From assembly GCA_040385245.1 (NCBI GenBank), contig JAZKHT010000011.1, positions 1 to 64,000 on the forward strand: a stretch of DNA of 64,000 bases, read 5' to 3'. Under the pieces are notes generated by a model. That model searched no databases and had not been told where the DNA came from. It saw only the letters and a program-made list of their open reading frames with translations. Both the position numbers and the translations under genes were made by a program. Each line of letters begins with the position of its first letter. Positions within the stretch are counted from its first letter, which is position 1. Below are positions 49,968 to 58,701 of the stretch, in pieces. The stretch is from JAZKHT01 sp040385245. Lineage in GTDB: Bacteria; Pseudomonadota; Alphaproteobacteria; Rhodobacterales; Rhodobacteraceae.

Positions 49968-51305
49968 TTACAGGCCGTAGCGTACTGGCAAGTCGATCCG
50001 GGCCAACAATCCGCCAAGCTGATCCGATGATCCAAGGGTCAGCGTCCCGCCATAGGCCTTCACCACATCCGATGCGATGGCCAGACCCAGACCCGTGCCA
50101 TTCGTCGCCGTATCCAGCCGCCCGCCGGGGCGCAACGCCTCGATCCGGTCGGGTTCGGGAATGCCGGGGCCGTCATCCTCGACCGTGATGACGGTGCTGT
50201 CAGAGGTGCGATGTGCGGACAGCACCAAGGTGCTGCGACTGAATTTCATCCCGTTTTCAATCAGGTTGCCCAACACCTCTTCCAGATCCTGTGCATCCAT
50301 CGACACCCGCAGATCGGATGGCACATCCAGCCGCAGCGAACGCGTCCGCGTGTCGGGAAGCGTTGCGAAAACGCGGGCCAGCCGTTCTGCCGATGTGCGC
50401 AAGTTGGCCCCGACCTGCACCGCCGCCCCCAGATTGGCGGCCCGCACCCGCGCCAGCGACCGCTTGATCTGGGCGTCGATCCGTTCCAGCGCGTCCTTGG
50501 CGACATCCACCTGCTGCCCTGCGGATTCAAGCCGGGCCAGTTCGTTGCGCAGAATGGCGGAGGGTGTTTTCAGGGCATGGGCAAGGTCGGCCCCCTGCCT
50601 GCGCGTGCGTTCGATGATGTCGCGGTTGCGGTCCAGCAGGATGTTGATGTCCTGAACCAGCGGGGCGACCTCTTCTGGGTAATCGGCGGGGTTCAGCGTT
50701 TCGGCACTGTCCCAACGCTGGGTGATGTCCTGCCGCAAGGCCGTCAGCGGTCGCAGAACGGCCGTCGTTTGCAGGATGGCGATGATCAGGCCCAGCAGGC
50801 CGACAACCGCAAAGCCCGACAACAGGCTTTGCCGGATTTCCCATCGTTCATTGTAAAGTTGCGCCATGGAATGCGCGACCGCCACTGTCAGCCCGGTGCC
50901 ATCTTCCAGCGTGACCTGACGCCAGACCAGCCGCAATTCACCGTCCGGTCCCAACCCACCGGCAAAGCGCAGATCGGGCGCGGCATCGGGAACCGTCAAC
51001 AAGGCGTCGAACAATGATCGTGACGTCAGGATGGTGCCATCGCTGCGCATCACCTGCCAGTAGTGGCCCGAATAAGGGCGATCATACAGCGGGTCGGTCA
51101 GTTCCGCGGCGATTGCCCCGGCTTCCAACCCGCCATTCACCAGCGCCACCACCAGCTGCAGGTGCCGTTCCGCCAGTTCGGCATCAAACCGGCGCAGGGC
51201 GATGTCATCCACCCGCGTGACCAGAACCAGCGCCCCGATCAGGATCGACAGAACAGACAGACCGATGCCCGACAGGATGGCCCGCCGCCGTAACGACCGC
51301 GTCAT
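49968..51305 (-). CDS. Sensor histidine kinase (PhoQ/QseC style)
   Basis: A 445-residue membrane kinase with helices at about residues 10-30 and 160-182, a periplasmic domain of about 130 residues, and a HAMP linker. The phosphoacceptor is DLAHALKTPSA (His 243), the ALKTP variant of the H-box typical of PhoQ-like kinases. ATP-binding boxes are GNLIENGMKFSRS and NGTGLGLAIASDV. It overlaps the response regulator by ATGA. The signal is unknown. Confidence 0.88.
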   Translation of the reverse strand: MTRSLRRRAILSGIGLSVLSILIGALVLVTRVDDIALRRFDAELAERHLQLVVALVNGGLEAGAIAAELTDPLYDRPYSGHYWQVMRSDGTILTSRSLFDALLTVPDAAPDLRFAGGLGPDGELRLVWRQVTLEDGTGLTVAVAHSMAQLYNERWEIRQSLLSGFAVVGLLGLIIAILQTTAVLRPLTALRQDITQRWDSAETLNPADYPEEVAPLVQDINILLDRNRDIIERTRRQGADLAHALKTPSAILRNELARLESAGQQVDVAKDALERIDAQIKRSLARVRAANLGAAVQVGANLRTSAERLARVFATLPDTRTRSLRLDVPSDLRVSMDAQDLEEVLGNLIENGMKFSRSTLVLSAHRTSDSTVITVEDDGPGIPEPDRIEALRPGGRLDTATNGTGLGLAIASDVVKAYGGTLTLGSSDQLGGLLARIDLPVRYGL

Positions 51306-51961
51306 GCAGGATCGATCTTGTAACCACGTCCCCGGATCGTCTGAATCACCTCTGACCCCAGCTTTTTGCGCAAGCGCGCCACAAAGACTGCGATGGTATT
51401 GGAATCCCTGTCACCGTCATAGGCATAGATGTGTTCCGACAGTTCCGTTCGTGACACCAACCGGCCCGCATTGTGGACAAGATAGGACAGAACCGCCGCC
51501 TCTTGTCCGGTCAGATCGACAGCCATGCCTTCGACCAAGGCCCGTCCCATGCGGATGTCAAAGACCAGCTTTCCCGATTCGAACAGCGGGGTTTGCTGGC
51601 TCATCCTGCGGCGCAGCAGGGCGCGGACACGGGCCAGCAATTCGGCCATGTGAAAGGGCTTGGTGATGTAGTCATCCGCCCCCGCATCCAGACCATCCAC
51701 CCGTTCCGACCAGCCATCGCGCGCGGTCAGGATCAGAACCGGGATGTCGATCCTTTGGCTGCGCCATGCGCGCAGAACAGACAATCCGTCCCGCTTGGGC
51801 AGCCCCAGATCAAGAATGATCACATCATAAGGCTCTGTTTCGCCTAGGAATGCTGCCTCTTCGCCGTCTTGCGCCACGTCGACGGCACGCCCTTCCTGTG
51901 TCAGGGCAAGACGGATCTGTTCCCCCAGATCGGGGTCGTCTTCGGCCAGAAGCAATCTCAT
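51302..51961 (-). CDS. OmpR-family response regulator
   Basis: A 219-residue regulator with acidic pocket LLAEDD, phosphorylated Asp 51 (DVIILDLGLPKRDG), Lys in DDYITKPFH, and a winged helix ending NTIAVFVARLRKKLG and IRGRGYKI. It is close in style to PhoP/QseB. It lies 39 bases after the PepSY-like gene and overlaps the kinase gene. It resembles the regulator at 39038-39697, and both systems adjoin small PepSY genes. Confidence 0.9.
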   Translation of the reverse strand: MRLLLAEDDPDLGEQIRLALTQEGRAVDVAQDGEEAAFLGETEPYDVIILDLGLPKRDGLSVLRAWRSQRIDIPVLILTARDGWSERVDGLDAGADDYITKPFHMAELLARVRALLRRRMSQQTPLFESGKLVFDIRMGRALVEGMAVDLTGQEAAVLSYLVHNAGRLVSRTELSEHIYAYDGDRDSNTIAVFVARLRKKLGSEVIQTIRGRGYKIDPA

Positions 51962-52000
51962 GTTCCGACCCGTCCATCGCTTTGCCCACACCGGTGCAGG

Positions 52001-52522
52001 TCACTTTTTGCCATTCCCGCCGCTGTTTCCGTTTCCGCCGCCATTCCCACCGCTATTCCCGTTGCCCCCACCGTTTCCACCACTGTTGCCCCCCCCGTTA
52101 CCCCCGGCATTTCCGTTTCCACCTGCATTGCTGTTGCTGCTTCCGGCTTTGCCGGGCGTTGCGGGTTTCAACTCCGATTTGCCTTTGGTTGCGGCGGCGC
52201 GCACTTCGGTCGCCTTGGCCGAACCGGCCGGCAGCAGTTCGCCCGTGCGTGCATCCAGAACCAGACTGACCAACCGACCAGAGGGCTGCATCACCACCAC
52301 GCGGTAATACAGCCCGCCAATATCGAACAAACGCACATCCACCGCCTCGCCCGGGGTGGCCCGGGACACCAGCGTGATAACGCGGCTCAGGCTCAGGCTG
52401 TCGCCCGCAGACACTGTCTGGCGCAATTCCGACTGGCCGATTTCACGGGGAACCTGTGCGAATGCAGCGTCCGAACCTGCTGCACATCCCAGACCCACCA
52501 AGACAAGGATGATGCTTTTCAT
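52001..52522 (-). CDS. Secreted PepSY-like protein with Asn/Gly-rich tail
   Basis: A 173-residue protein. The signal peptide ends at SDAAFA (about residue 21). Residues about 30-100 (LSRVITLVSRATPGEAVDVRLFDIGG, then YYRVVVMQPSGRLVSLVLDARTGELL) form a PepSY-type fold. The last 45 residues are almost only Gly, Asn and Ser in repeats such as GGNGGGNGNS. A small PepSY gene before a PhoP/PhoQ-like pair is a recurrent arrangement. ATG 52522 is used; the frame is open to 52612. Confidence 0.72.
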   Translation of the reverse strand: MKSIILVLVGLGCAAGSDAAFAQVPREIGQSELRQTVSAGDSLSLSRVITLVSRATPGEAVDVRLFDIGGLYYRVVVMQPSGRLVSLVLDARTGELLPAGSAKATEVRAAATKGKSELKPATPGKAGSSNSNAGGNGNAGGNGGGNSGGNGGGNGNSGGNGGGNGNSGGNGKK

Positions 52523-52672
52523 GGGGCTTTCTATCAAATGGAACGTTAACCGAAAATGAACGAGACGTTTAACGTAGGTTAATATCGTCTGTGATCTACA
52601 CCGATCCTGCACGGGTTGGGAGTCGGGATGCGCACCATTCCAACACGACCCTCGATGGGAATGGAGATCACT

Positions 52673-53635
52673 ATGAAATCTACAGGCAAGAAACTGCTGT
52701 CCGCGACCGCGCTTTCGGTCGCACTTCTTGGGGCGATGTCAGTCATAGCGACAGTGCCCTTTGCCGGGGCGGCCTATGCCAAGAATGGCAACGGCGGTGG
52801 CAATGGAAATGGCGGCGGCAACGGCGGTGGCAACTCATCCGAGGCGCGTGGATCTGACACATCGAAGTCGGGCGGAGCCAACAAGGGCGGATCCCAAGGC
52901 GCAGTGAAAAAGTCGTCGGGGTCCACCGCGAAGGGTGCGGCCAAGAAACCGGACACTACCGTCAAGGCGGCCAAGGTCGCCAAGAAACCGTCGCTGTCTG
53001 ATGTGCTGGGTGCGCATCCGTCTGAACTGGGAGCGCTGAACGCGGCCCATGCGTCGCCCAACGCCTTTGCCAACGCTTCCCCGAATTCGCGCGTGGGCCG
53101 GATCGCCGCCTATGCCGCCGCGGTCGACGGGCGCGCCGATCTGCTGGCGGAATATGACCTTGCCCGCGCGGCGCTGGAAGGGGCCGCTCCTGGACGGGAC
53201 ACCGGGTTGATCGATGCCGACCTTGCTGCGGTGGCAACCGATCTTGGCTTGAAACAGGAAGAACTGCTGGCACTTCAGATCGATCCCGTCTTGAACGCTG
53301 ATGCGATCATCGCAAAACAGCTGGAAATCGACGGGCTGGTCGCCCAGCAAGAGGCGCTTGACGCGGAAAAACTCGCCGCAGCCGAGTATCAGGCTCTGGT
53401 CGATGCCGAAGCGGCCCTGCGCGAAGAAATCGCCAATCAGGAAGCAAACGAACTCTCCCTGCTAGAGGCCGCCGCGAACAAGCCGGTGACCGAAGGGGTT
53501 ATTGCTGCGGTCAATGATCTGCTGGGTCTGGAACCCGTCGAAATCGTCGTGCCCGAGGCGCCAGTTCCCCCGGTCGTGGAAGAGCCGGTCATCGAAGAAC
53601 CGCCGCTCGAAGAGGGTTTGATCATCGAACCCTAA
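52673..53635 (+). CDS. Secreted Asn/Gly-rich, coiled-coil protein of unknown function
   Basis: A 320-residue protein with a signal peptide (cleavage near GAAYA, residue 36). A GNGGGNGNGGG tract comes next, then a Lys/Ser/Ala-rich basic segment, a helical domain (LGAHPSELGALNAAHASPN, then NSRVGRIAAYAAAV), a Glu-rich coiled coil (about residues 200-275), and a Pro/Glu-rich C-terminus with repeated PVVEEPVIEEPP. I know no family name. It faces the PepSY-like gene, and both carry the same kind of Asn/Gly tract. ATG 52673 follows GGAG. Confidence 0.65.
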   Translation: MKSTGKKLLSATALSVALLGAMSVIATVPFAGAAYAKNGNGGGNGNGGGNGGGNSSEARGSDTSKSGGANKGGSQGAVKKSSGSTAKGAAKKPDTTVKAAKVAKKPSLSDVLGAHPSELGALNAAHASPNAFANASPNSRVGRIAAYAAAVDGRADLLAEYDLARAALEGAAPGRDTGLIDADLAAVATDLGLKQEELLALQIDPVLNADAIIAKQLEIDGLVAQQEALDAEKLAAAEYQALVDAEAALREEIANQEANELSLLEAAANKPVTEGVIAAVNDLLGLEPVEIVVPEAPVPPVVEEPVIEEPPLEEGLIIEP

Positions 53636-53652
53636 TTCCTTGAAAATTTGCG

Positions 53653-53689
53653 CGGGGGCCCTGACCGGCCCCCGTGCCCCCCCTTTTTT
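53653..53689 (+). terminator. Terminator after the Asn/Gly-rich protein gene
   Basis: CGGGGGCC (53653-53660) pairs with GGCCCCCG (53667-53674) around six bases. A C-run and then TTTTTT (53684-53689) follow about 9 bases later. The T-run is somewhat distant, but position 18 bases after the stop supports termination. Confidence 0.55.
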
Positions 53690-53716
53690 ACCGTCACATA
53701 GTTGAAAGCACCGCAA

Positions 53717-54139
53717 ATGACCCGCCAGTCGCCGCCGTGTCCCGCCAAATCATATCCGACCAAATCCTTTTTCCGAAACCAGAACGGCTCTGCCACCGTC
53801 GAAGCGGTGATCTGGATGCCTGTTTTCGTCTTTTTTCTGGGCCTTGTGGTTGACACATCGCTTATCTTTGCCCGACAGGCGCAGGCGCTGCGCATCATTC
53901 AGGATGCCAACCGGTCGCTTTCCATCGGGCGGATCATGACGGTCGAAGACACCGAAAGCATGATCTTTGCACGCCTGACGCCCTACAGCCCGCATGTCCA
54001 GATCACGACGTCGGTCGATATGGGGCTGATCACCAGCACGGCGGTGATGCCCGCCAGTGATCTGACCAGCCTTGGCCTTATCCCCGCCTTTGCCGGTTTG
54101 AACGTGTCGGTCACCGCACAACATATGTCGGAGAACTGA
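53717..54139 (+). CDS. TadE-like pilus assembly protein
   Basis: A 140-residue protein. An N-terminal hydrophobic helix preceded by a conserved Gly-Ser/Glu segment (NGSATVEAVIWMPVFVFFLGLVV, residues about 24-46) is the TadE prepilin-like signature with the Glu at the usual place. The remainder is periplasmic. TadE and TadG are minor pseudopilins of Flp pili. ATG 53717 is used. The next gene follows 2 bases after the stop. Confidence 0.75.
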   Translation: MTRQSPPCPAKSYPTKSFFRNQNGSATVEAVIWMPVFVFFLGLVVDTSLIFARQAQALRIIQDANRSLSIGRIMTVEDTESMIFARLTPYSPHVQITTSVDMGLITSTAVMPASDLTSLGLIPAFAGLNVSVTAQHMSEN

Positions 54140-54141
54140 AG

Positions 54142-55464
54142 ATGGCCCGTTTCCTTGGTCTGCGCACCGACGTGATCCGGAACGAACAGGGCGGTATCAC
54201 CGTCCTGAGCCTGTTTTTCCTGATCACCTTCATCATGCTGGGTGGCCTTGCGATTGACGTGACGAACGTCATGACCGCCCGAACCCAGTTGCAGGTGGCC
54301 GCCGACGCCGCCGCCCACGCGGCGCTTCTGGCCCGCGAAGACATGTCCGAGGACGAGGCGATTTCCGCCGGTGTCGCGATGGCCATGTTGAACATGCCCG
54401 CCGACCGCTTTGGCGACGTGCTGACTGTGGACGAAGTGTCCTTCGGGGTCTGGGATGCCGAAGCGCAAACCTTTACCCCGCAGCCGGGGGCAAAGAACGC
54501 GGTGCTCGTGCTGCCCAAGCGCACCGAAACCGCCGGCAACCCGGTCGCGACCTATCTGTTGCACCTTGTCGGTCTGGATGCCTGGAACCTGCATGTGCAG
54601 GCGATCTTCACCACCTATCATCCGACCTGCTTTCGCGAAGGATTTGTCGCGCAGGACGTGGTCGATCTGCAAAGCAACAACAGCTATTCCAATGGTTTTT
54701 GCATTCATTCGAACGAGCATGTCTCGTTGAACAGCAACAACTATTTCGAACCCGGAACCGTCGTTTCGATGCCGGACGAAAATGACATCGACCTGCCCAA
54801 CTCTGGCTTCAAGACGAACGAAGGCCTTGAACAAGCGCTGCGGTCCGGATCCTACCACATCCGCGTTCTGGACCAGATCGACGACATCATCGCAGGTCTT
54901 GAATCCCTGAACACCGAGGTTTTGCCCACCTACATCACCGGCCTTGCCCCGGCAAACATCGTCACGCTGAATTCGAAAAAGGCGATCAACGCGACGATGC
55001 TGGTTCCCGGCAGGCTGCATACCATGACATGCTCCGGTGGCGGTGCCGCGAATATTGAGGCGAACACGCTGGTCAGCAGCATCGCGCTGGTGACGAATTG
55101 CGCCATCAAGTTCGGGCAGGGCGTCATTCTGCAAGACACAGTCATCGCCACGACCAACACCGGCGCGAAATCCCTGACGGCGGCGTCCGGGCTTCAGGTC
55201 GGGCGGAATGACAGTTGTGCCACGGGTGGCGGCGCGCAGCTTGTCACCATGGGCGGTATGGATTTCCCGGCTGACCTGAAGGTTTATGGCGGGCAGTTGC
55301 TGGCGGCAAACGACATCAACTTTTCCGCCAACGCCAATGGCATCGAAGGCGCATCCTTTGTGGCAGGCGGCACCATTTCGGGCACCAGCAACATGGCGAT
55401 GGGGTTCTGCGGCACCGGGATGGAGCAGAATTTCCACGCGGAATACTTCCGTCTGGTCTACTGA
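54142..55464 (+). CDS. TadG-like pilus protein with beta-helix-like C-terminus
   Basis: A 440-residue protein. The N-terminus (NEQGGITVLSLFFLITFIML, then GLAIDVTNVMTARTQLQVAADAAAHAALL) is the TadG/TadE-like anchor and DUF2134-type segment. Unlike classical TadG it has no VWA domain. From residue 170 on, short strands such as DVVDLQSNNSYSNGFCIHS, IEANTLVSSIALVTN and QGVILQDTVIATTN suggest a right-handed beta-helix. It probably stays anchored in the membrane and projects outward. It forms an operon with the TadE-like gene. Confidence 0.7.
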   Translation: MARFLGLRTDVIRNEQGGITVLSLFFLITFIMLGGLAIDVTNVMTARTQLQVAADAAAHAALLAREDMSEDEAISAGVAMAMLNMPADRFGDVLTVDEVSFGVWDAEAQTFTPQPGAKNAVLVLPKRTETAGNPVATYLLHLVGLDAWNLHVQAIFTTYHPTCFREGFVAQDVVDLQSNNSYSNGFCIHSNEHVSLNSNNYFEPGTVVSMPDENDIDLPNSGFKTNEGLEQALRSGSYHIRVLDQIDDIIAGLESLNTEVLPTYITGLAPANIVTLNSKKAINATMLVPGRLHTMTCSGGGAANIEANTLVSSIALVTNCAIKFGQGVILQDTVIATTNTGAKSLTAASGLQVGRNDSCATGGGAQLVTMGGMDFPADLKVYGGQLLAANDINFSANANGIEGASFVAGGTISGTSNMAMGFCGTGMEQNFHAEYFRLVY

Positions 55465-55473
55465 CCCCGATAC

Positions 55474-55509
55474 GCGGCCATCGGCGGGGGCCTCCCTGCC
55501 GATGGCCGC
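55474..55509. terminator. Hairpin between convergent tadG-like and FtsX-like genes
   Basis: GCGGCCATCGGC (55474-55485) and GCCGATGGCCGC (55498-55509) are perfect 12-base arms around a 12-base loop. It lies in the 49-base gap between convergent genes and would form on both transcripts. No clear T-run follows. Confidence 0.6.
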
Positions 55510-55513
55510 AGCC

Positions 55514-58021
55514 TTATTCCTGTGATCGCAACACCTGTGCCGGACGCGCGGCCAATGGGCGCAGCGCAAAGACCAACCCGGCAATCAGCGTGGCCAACAC
55601 CCCGCCCAGCACGATGGCGGTGGCCGAGACGGGTTCAAAGGTAAACTCCGCCTCCATCACAAAGCGCATCACGGCCCATCCGGCCAACCCGCCTGCGCCA
55701 ATGGCCACCAAACCTGCCGCAGCCCCGGTCATTGCCGACCGCAGCGCGAACGACCACAGGATGCGCGCCCGCGTGGCACCCAGCGTCTTCAGAACCGCCG
55801 CCTCGTACACCCGCGACCGTTCGCCTGCCGCCGCCGCCCCGATCAGGACGACAAACCCCGTCAACAGCGTGGCTGCAGCGGCCCATGCGGTGGCCGTGGC
55901 AATGGCCGACAACGCCTCTGTCACACGGTCGATGGCGTCCCGGATGCGGATCGCCGTCACGTTCGGAAAGGCACGGCTGATGTCGCGCAGAATGGCAGCC
56001 TCGGCCTGTTCGTCGGCATAGACGGTCGCGATGAACGTATGCGGCGCGCCCTGCAAAGCAGCGGGGTTCATCGACATCACGAACCCCATCCCGGCGCTGG
56101 AGAAATCCACCAACCGAAAGCTGGTGATTTCTGCTGTGATGTCGCGGCCCAGCACGTTGACGGTGACCGTGTCGCCCAAGGAAAGGCCGATTTCTTCGGC
56201 TTCTTCCGCCGCAAAGGAAATCTGGGGTGGACCGGTGTAATCGGCAGCCCACCATTCACCCGCCGTCACGGTGGCGTTGTCGGGTGGCGTGGCCGAATAG
56301 GTCAGACCACGGTCCCCGCGCACCACCCAATGTTCGCCCGCCACCTCTTTTGCCGGGCGGCCGTTGATCTGGGTGACGACACCGCGCAGCATCGGCGCGC
56401 TTTCCACCTTGGACACCTGCGCATCGCCCGTGACACGCGCAAGGAAACCGTCGATCTGATCCGGCTGGATATCGACAAAGAAATAGGACGGCGCGCGGGT
56501 GGGCAGGTCGCGGTCTATGGCCGACCGCAGGTTTGCATCAATCTGCCCGACCGCCGCCAGCACCGACAGGCCAAGCCCCAGCGACAGGATCACCGACCCC
56601 GCCTCTTCGCGCGGCCCACCGATGGAGGCGAGCGCCAACCGCAAGGCGGTGCGCCCCCGTGCATACCCCGACCGGGCGGCGCGTTTCGCCCCCAGTCGCA
56701 GCGCCCATGCCGCCACCGACAGCACCAACAGCGCCCCTATCACCCCGCCTGCCGATCCCAGCGTCAGCTTCCATGTGCCCGAAAACCACACCGCCCCGGC
56801 GATCAACACCCCGGCCAGACCGGCGATCATCCATAGATGCCGCGCCGCAGGCCATCCCGCCTGACCGCCCCCCCGGTACAACGCCGCAGCCCGCACCCGT
56901 TCGGTGCGGGCAAGCGGCCACAGGGTGAACAGGAACGCCGTCACCACGCCGTAAAATGCAGCCTCGATCAGTGGGGCGGGATACAGGGCAATGTCGGCGG
57001 GAAAGGGCAACGACGCCTCGATCACGCCGCCAAACAGCAGCGGCACACCCGCACCAAGGATCAGCCCCGCCGTTACACCAAAGGCCGCCAGAACGCCGAT
57101 CTGCAACAGATAGATGCGAAAGATCAACCGCCCCTCGGCCCCAAGGGTTTTCAGCGTGGCGATGGTGGCGATCTTGCCGTCCAGATAGGCCCGCACTGCG
57201 GCCTGCACGCCCACACCGCCCACGGCCAGACCTGCGATCCCGACAAGGATCAGGAACGCGCCGATCCGATCCACAAACCGTTCAACCCCCGGCGCGGCAC
57301 GGCGACTGTCTGACCAGCGCATCCCCTGATCGGCAAATTCCGCCTCGGCCCGTGCTTCGGCTTCGGCCAAATCGGTGCCTGCGGGCAGCAGCAGGCGGTA
57401 TTCCGTTTCATAAAGCGTGCCGGGTTCCAGCAGGCCAGACTCCGCCAGCCCTGTCGTCAGAACGATGGTGCGCGGCCCAAGGGAAAATCCGCCGTTCGCG
57501 CTGTCGGGTTCGCGCAGCAACACAGCGCCCAGCTTGAAATCCTGCAAACCCAGCCGGAATGTGTCGCCCACCGCCAACCCCAGACGGTCGACCAGGACCT
57601 TGTCCATCACCGCACCAGGCAACCCGCCCGACACCGCCAGCGCCTGCGCCAGCGTGCCGCTTTCCAACGTGACCGCCCCGATCAGCGGATAGGCGTCATC
57701 GACCGCCTTGACCTGCGTCAGCGCGCTTTCGCCCCCCAGCACGACCATTGACCGGAAATCGACAATCTCGGACACATGCTCCGAAATCCCCGCCATCCAT
57801 TCGCGTTCTTCGGGGGAGGCAAAGCGATAGGTGAATTCGATCTGTGCGTCACCACCCAGCAGAACCGCGCCCTGCTCGGCCAACCCGTTCTGGATTGCGG
57901 CGCGCACCATACCCACGGCGGCAATTGCGGCCACACCCAGTGCCAGACAGGCAAGGAACACGCGAAAGCCCGCCAACCCGCCCCGCAATTCGCGCCGGGC
58001 GATGCTCCATGCAAGGGTCAT
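55514..58021 (-). CDS. FtsX-like ABC permease (YbbP/ABC-3 type)
   Basis: An 835-residue inner-membrane protein with about ten helices in two FtsX-like sets: an N-terminal helix (LAGFRVFLACLALGVAAIAAVG), three helices near residues 250-380, a second group around 400-480, and three near the C-terminus (AAATLLTGFVVLIGAAAAG, then LVAIGAGGLAGWAVM). A MacB-type periplasmic domain lies between. With the adjacent ATPase this is the YbbA-YbbP type system. It is often near tesA and linked to lipid or lysophospholipid handling; the substrate is not proven. Confidence 0.83.
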   Translation of the reverse strand: MTLAWSIARRELRGGLAGFRVFLACLALGVAAIAAVGMVRAAIQNGLAEQGAVLLGGDAQIEFTYRFASPEEREWMAGISEHVSEIVDFRSMVVLGGESALTQVKAVDDAYPLIGAVTLESGTLAQALAVSGGLPGAVMDKVLVDRLGLAVGDTFRLGLQDFKLGAVLLREPDSANGGFSLGPRTIVLTTGLAESGLLEPGTLYETEYRLLLPAGTDLAEAEARAEAEFADQGMRWSDSRRAAPGVERFVDRIGAFLILVGIAGLAVGGVGVQAAVRAYLDGKIATIATLKTLGAEGRLIFRIYLLQIGVLAAFGVTAGLILGAGVPLLFGGVIEASLPFPADIALYPAPLIEAAFYGVVTAFLFTLWPLARTERVRAAALYRGGGQAGWPAARHLWMIAGLAGVLIAGAVWFSGTWKLTLGSAGGVIGALLVLSVAAWALRLGAKRAARSGYARGRTALRLALASIGGPREEAGSVILSLGLGLSVLAAVGQIDANLRSAIDRDLPTRAPSYFFVDIQPDQIDGFLARVTGDAQVSKVESAPMLRGVVTQINGRPAKEVAGEHWVVRGDRGLTYSATPPDNATVTAGEWWAADYTGPPQISFAAEEAEEIGLSLGDTVTVNVLGRDITAEITSFRLVDFSSAGMGFVMSMNPAALQGAPHTFIATVYADEQAEAAILRDISRAFPNVTAIRIRDAIDRVTEALSAIATATAWAAAATLLTGFVVLIGAAAAGERSRVYEAAVLKTLGATRARILWSFALRSAMTGAAAGLVAIGAGGLAGWAVMRFVMEAEFTFEPVSATAIVLGGVLATLIAGLVFALRPLAARPAQVLRSQE

Positions 58022-58701
58022 GCCAACCCCTCGCCCACGATCCGACCATCGGCCAGGCGGATGACCCGGTCGCACCGCGCGGCGAGTTCGGGCGCATGGG
58101 TGACCAGCACCAGCGTCGCCCCATGCCGGTCACGCAGACCGAACAGCAATTCCATGATCGCCGCCCCGTTGACGCCATCCAGGTTTCCGGTCGGTTCATC
58201 CGCCAGCAGGATCGCCGGGCGCGGCGCGGCGGCGCGGGCCAGCGCCACGCGCTGTTGTTCGCCCCCTGACATCTGGCTGGGATAATGGTCCATCCGCGCA
58301 CCCAGGCCCACGGCGCGCAACTCCGCCTCGGCGCGGGCAAAGGCGTCTTGCGCGCCCATCAACTCCAACGGGACGGCGACGTTTTCCAAGGCGGTCATGG
58401 TGGGGATCAGATGAAAGCTTTGGAACACCACACCCATATTGCCACGCCGAAACCGCGCCAGACCATCCTCGTCCAGCGCGGTCAGGTCGTGCCCAAGCGC
58501 CTTGACCGACCCGCCTGTCGCCCGCTCCAACCCGCCCATCAGCATCAGCAGGGACGATTTGCCAGACCCGGATGGCCCGACCAGCCCCAAAGTCTCGCCC
58601 CGCGCAACTTCCAGTGATATGCCTTTCAGTATCTCGACCGGCCCGGCATTTCCCGCCAAAGTCAGCCGCGCCTCGTTCAGCGAAAGAACTGCATCCGTCA
58701 T
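58018..58701 (-). CDS. ABC transporter ATP-binding protein (YbbA/LolD-like)
   Basis: A 227-residue ATPase: Walker A GPSGSGKSS, Q-loop VVFQSFHLIPTMTALENV, signature MSGGEQQRVALARA, Walker B ILLADEPTGNLD. The DEPTGNLD form marks the LolD/MacB/YbbA group, whose partners are FtsX-like permeases. It overlaps the permease gene by ATGA. Its start codon shares two bases with the start of the divergent tesA gene. Confidence 0.88.
   Translation of the reverse strand: MTDAVLSLNEARLTLAGNAGPVEILKGISLEVARGETLGLVGPSGSGKSSLLMLMGGLERATGGSVKALGHDLTALDEDGLARFRRGNMGVVFQSFHLIPTMTALENVAVPLELMGAQDAFARAEAELRAVGLGARMDHYPSQMSGGEQQRVALARAAAPRPAILLADEPTGNLDGVNGAAIMELLFGLRDRHGATLVLVTHAPELAARCDRVIRLADGRIVGEGLA

Noticed and set aside
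52010..52135. Short regular repeats that might suggest a CRISPR array
   Set aside because: They encode a Gly/Asn-rich protein tail; there are no unique spacers and no cas genes.
53983..55584. A 533-codon minus-strand frame opposite the TadG-like gene
   Set aside because: The plus frame has a clear pseudopilin anchor and operon context; the minus frame matches nothing and lacks a start site.
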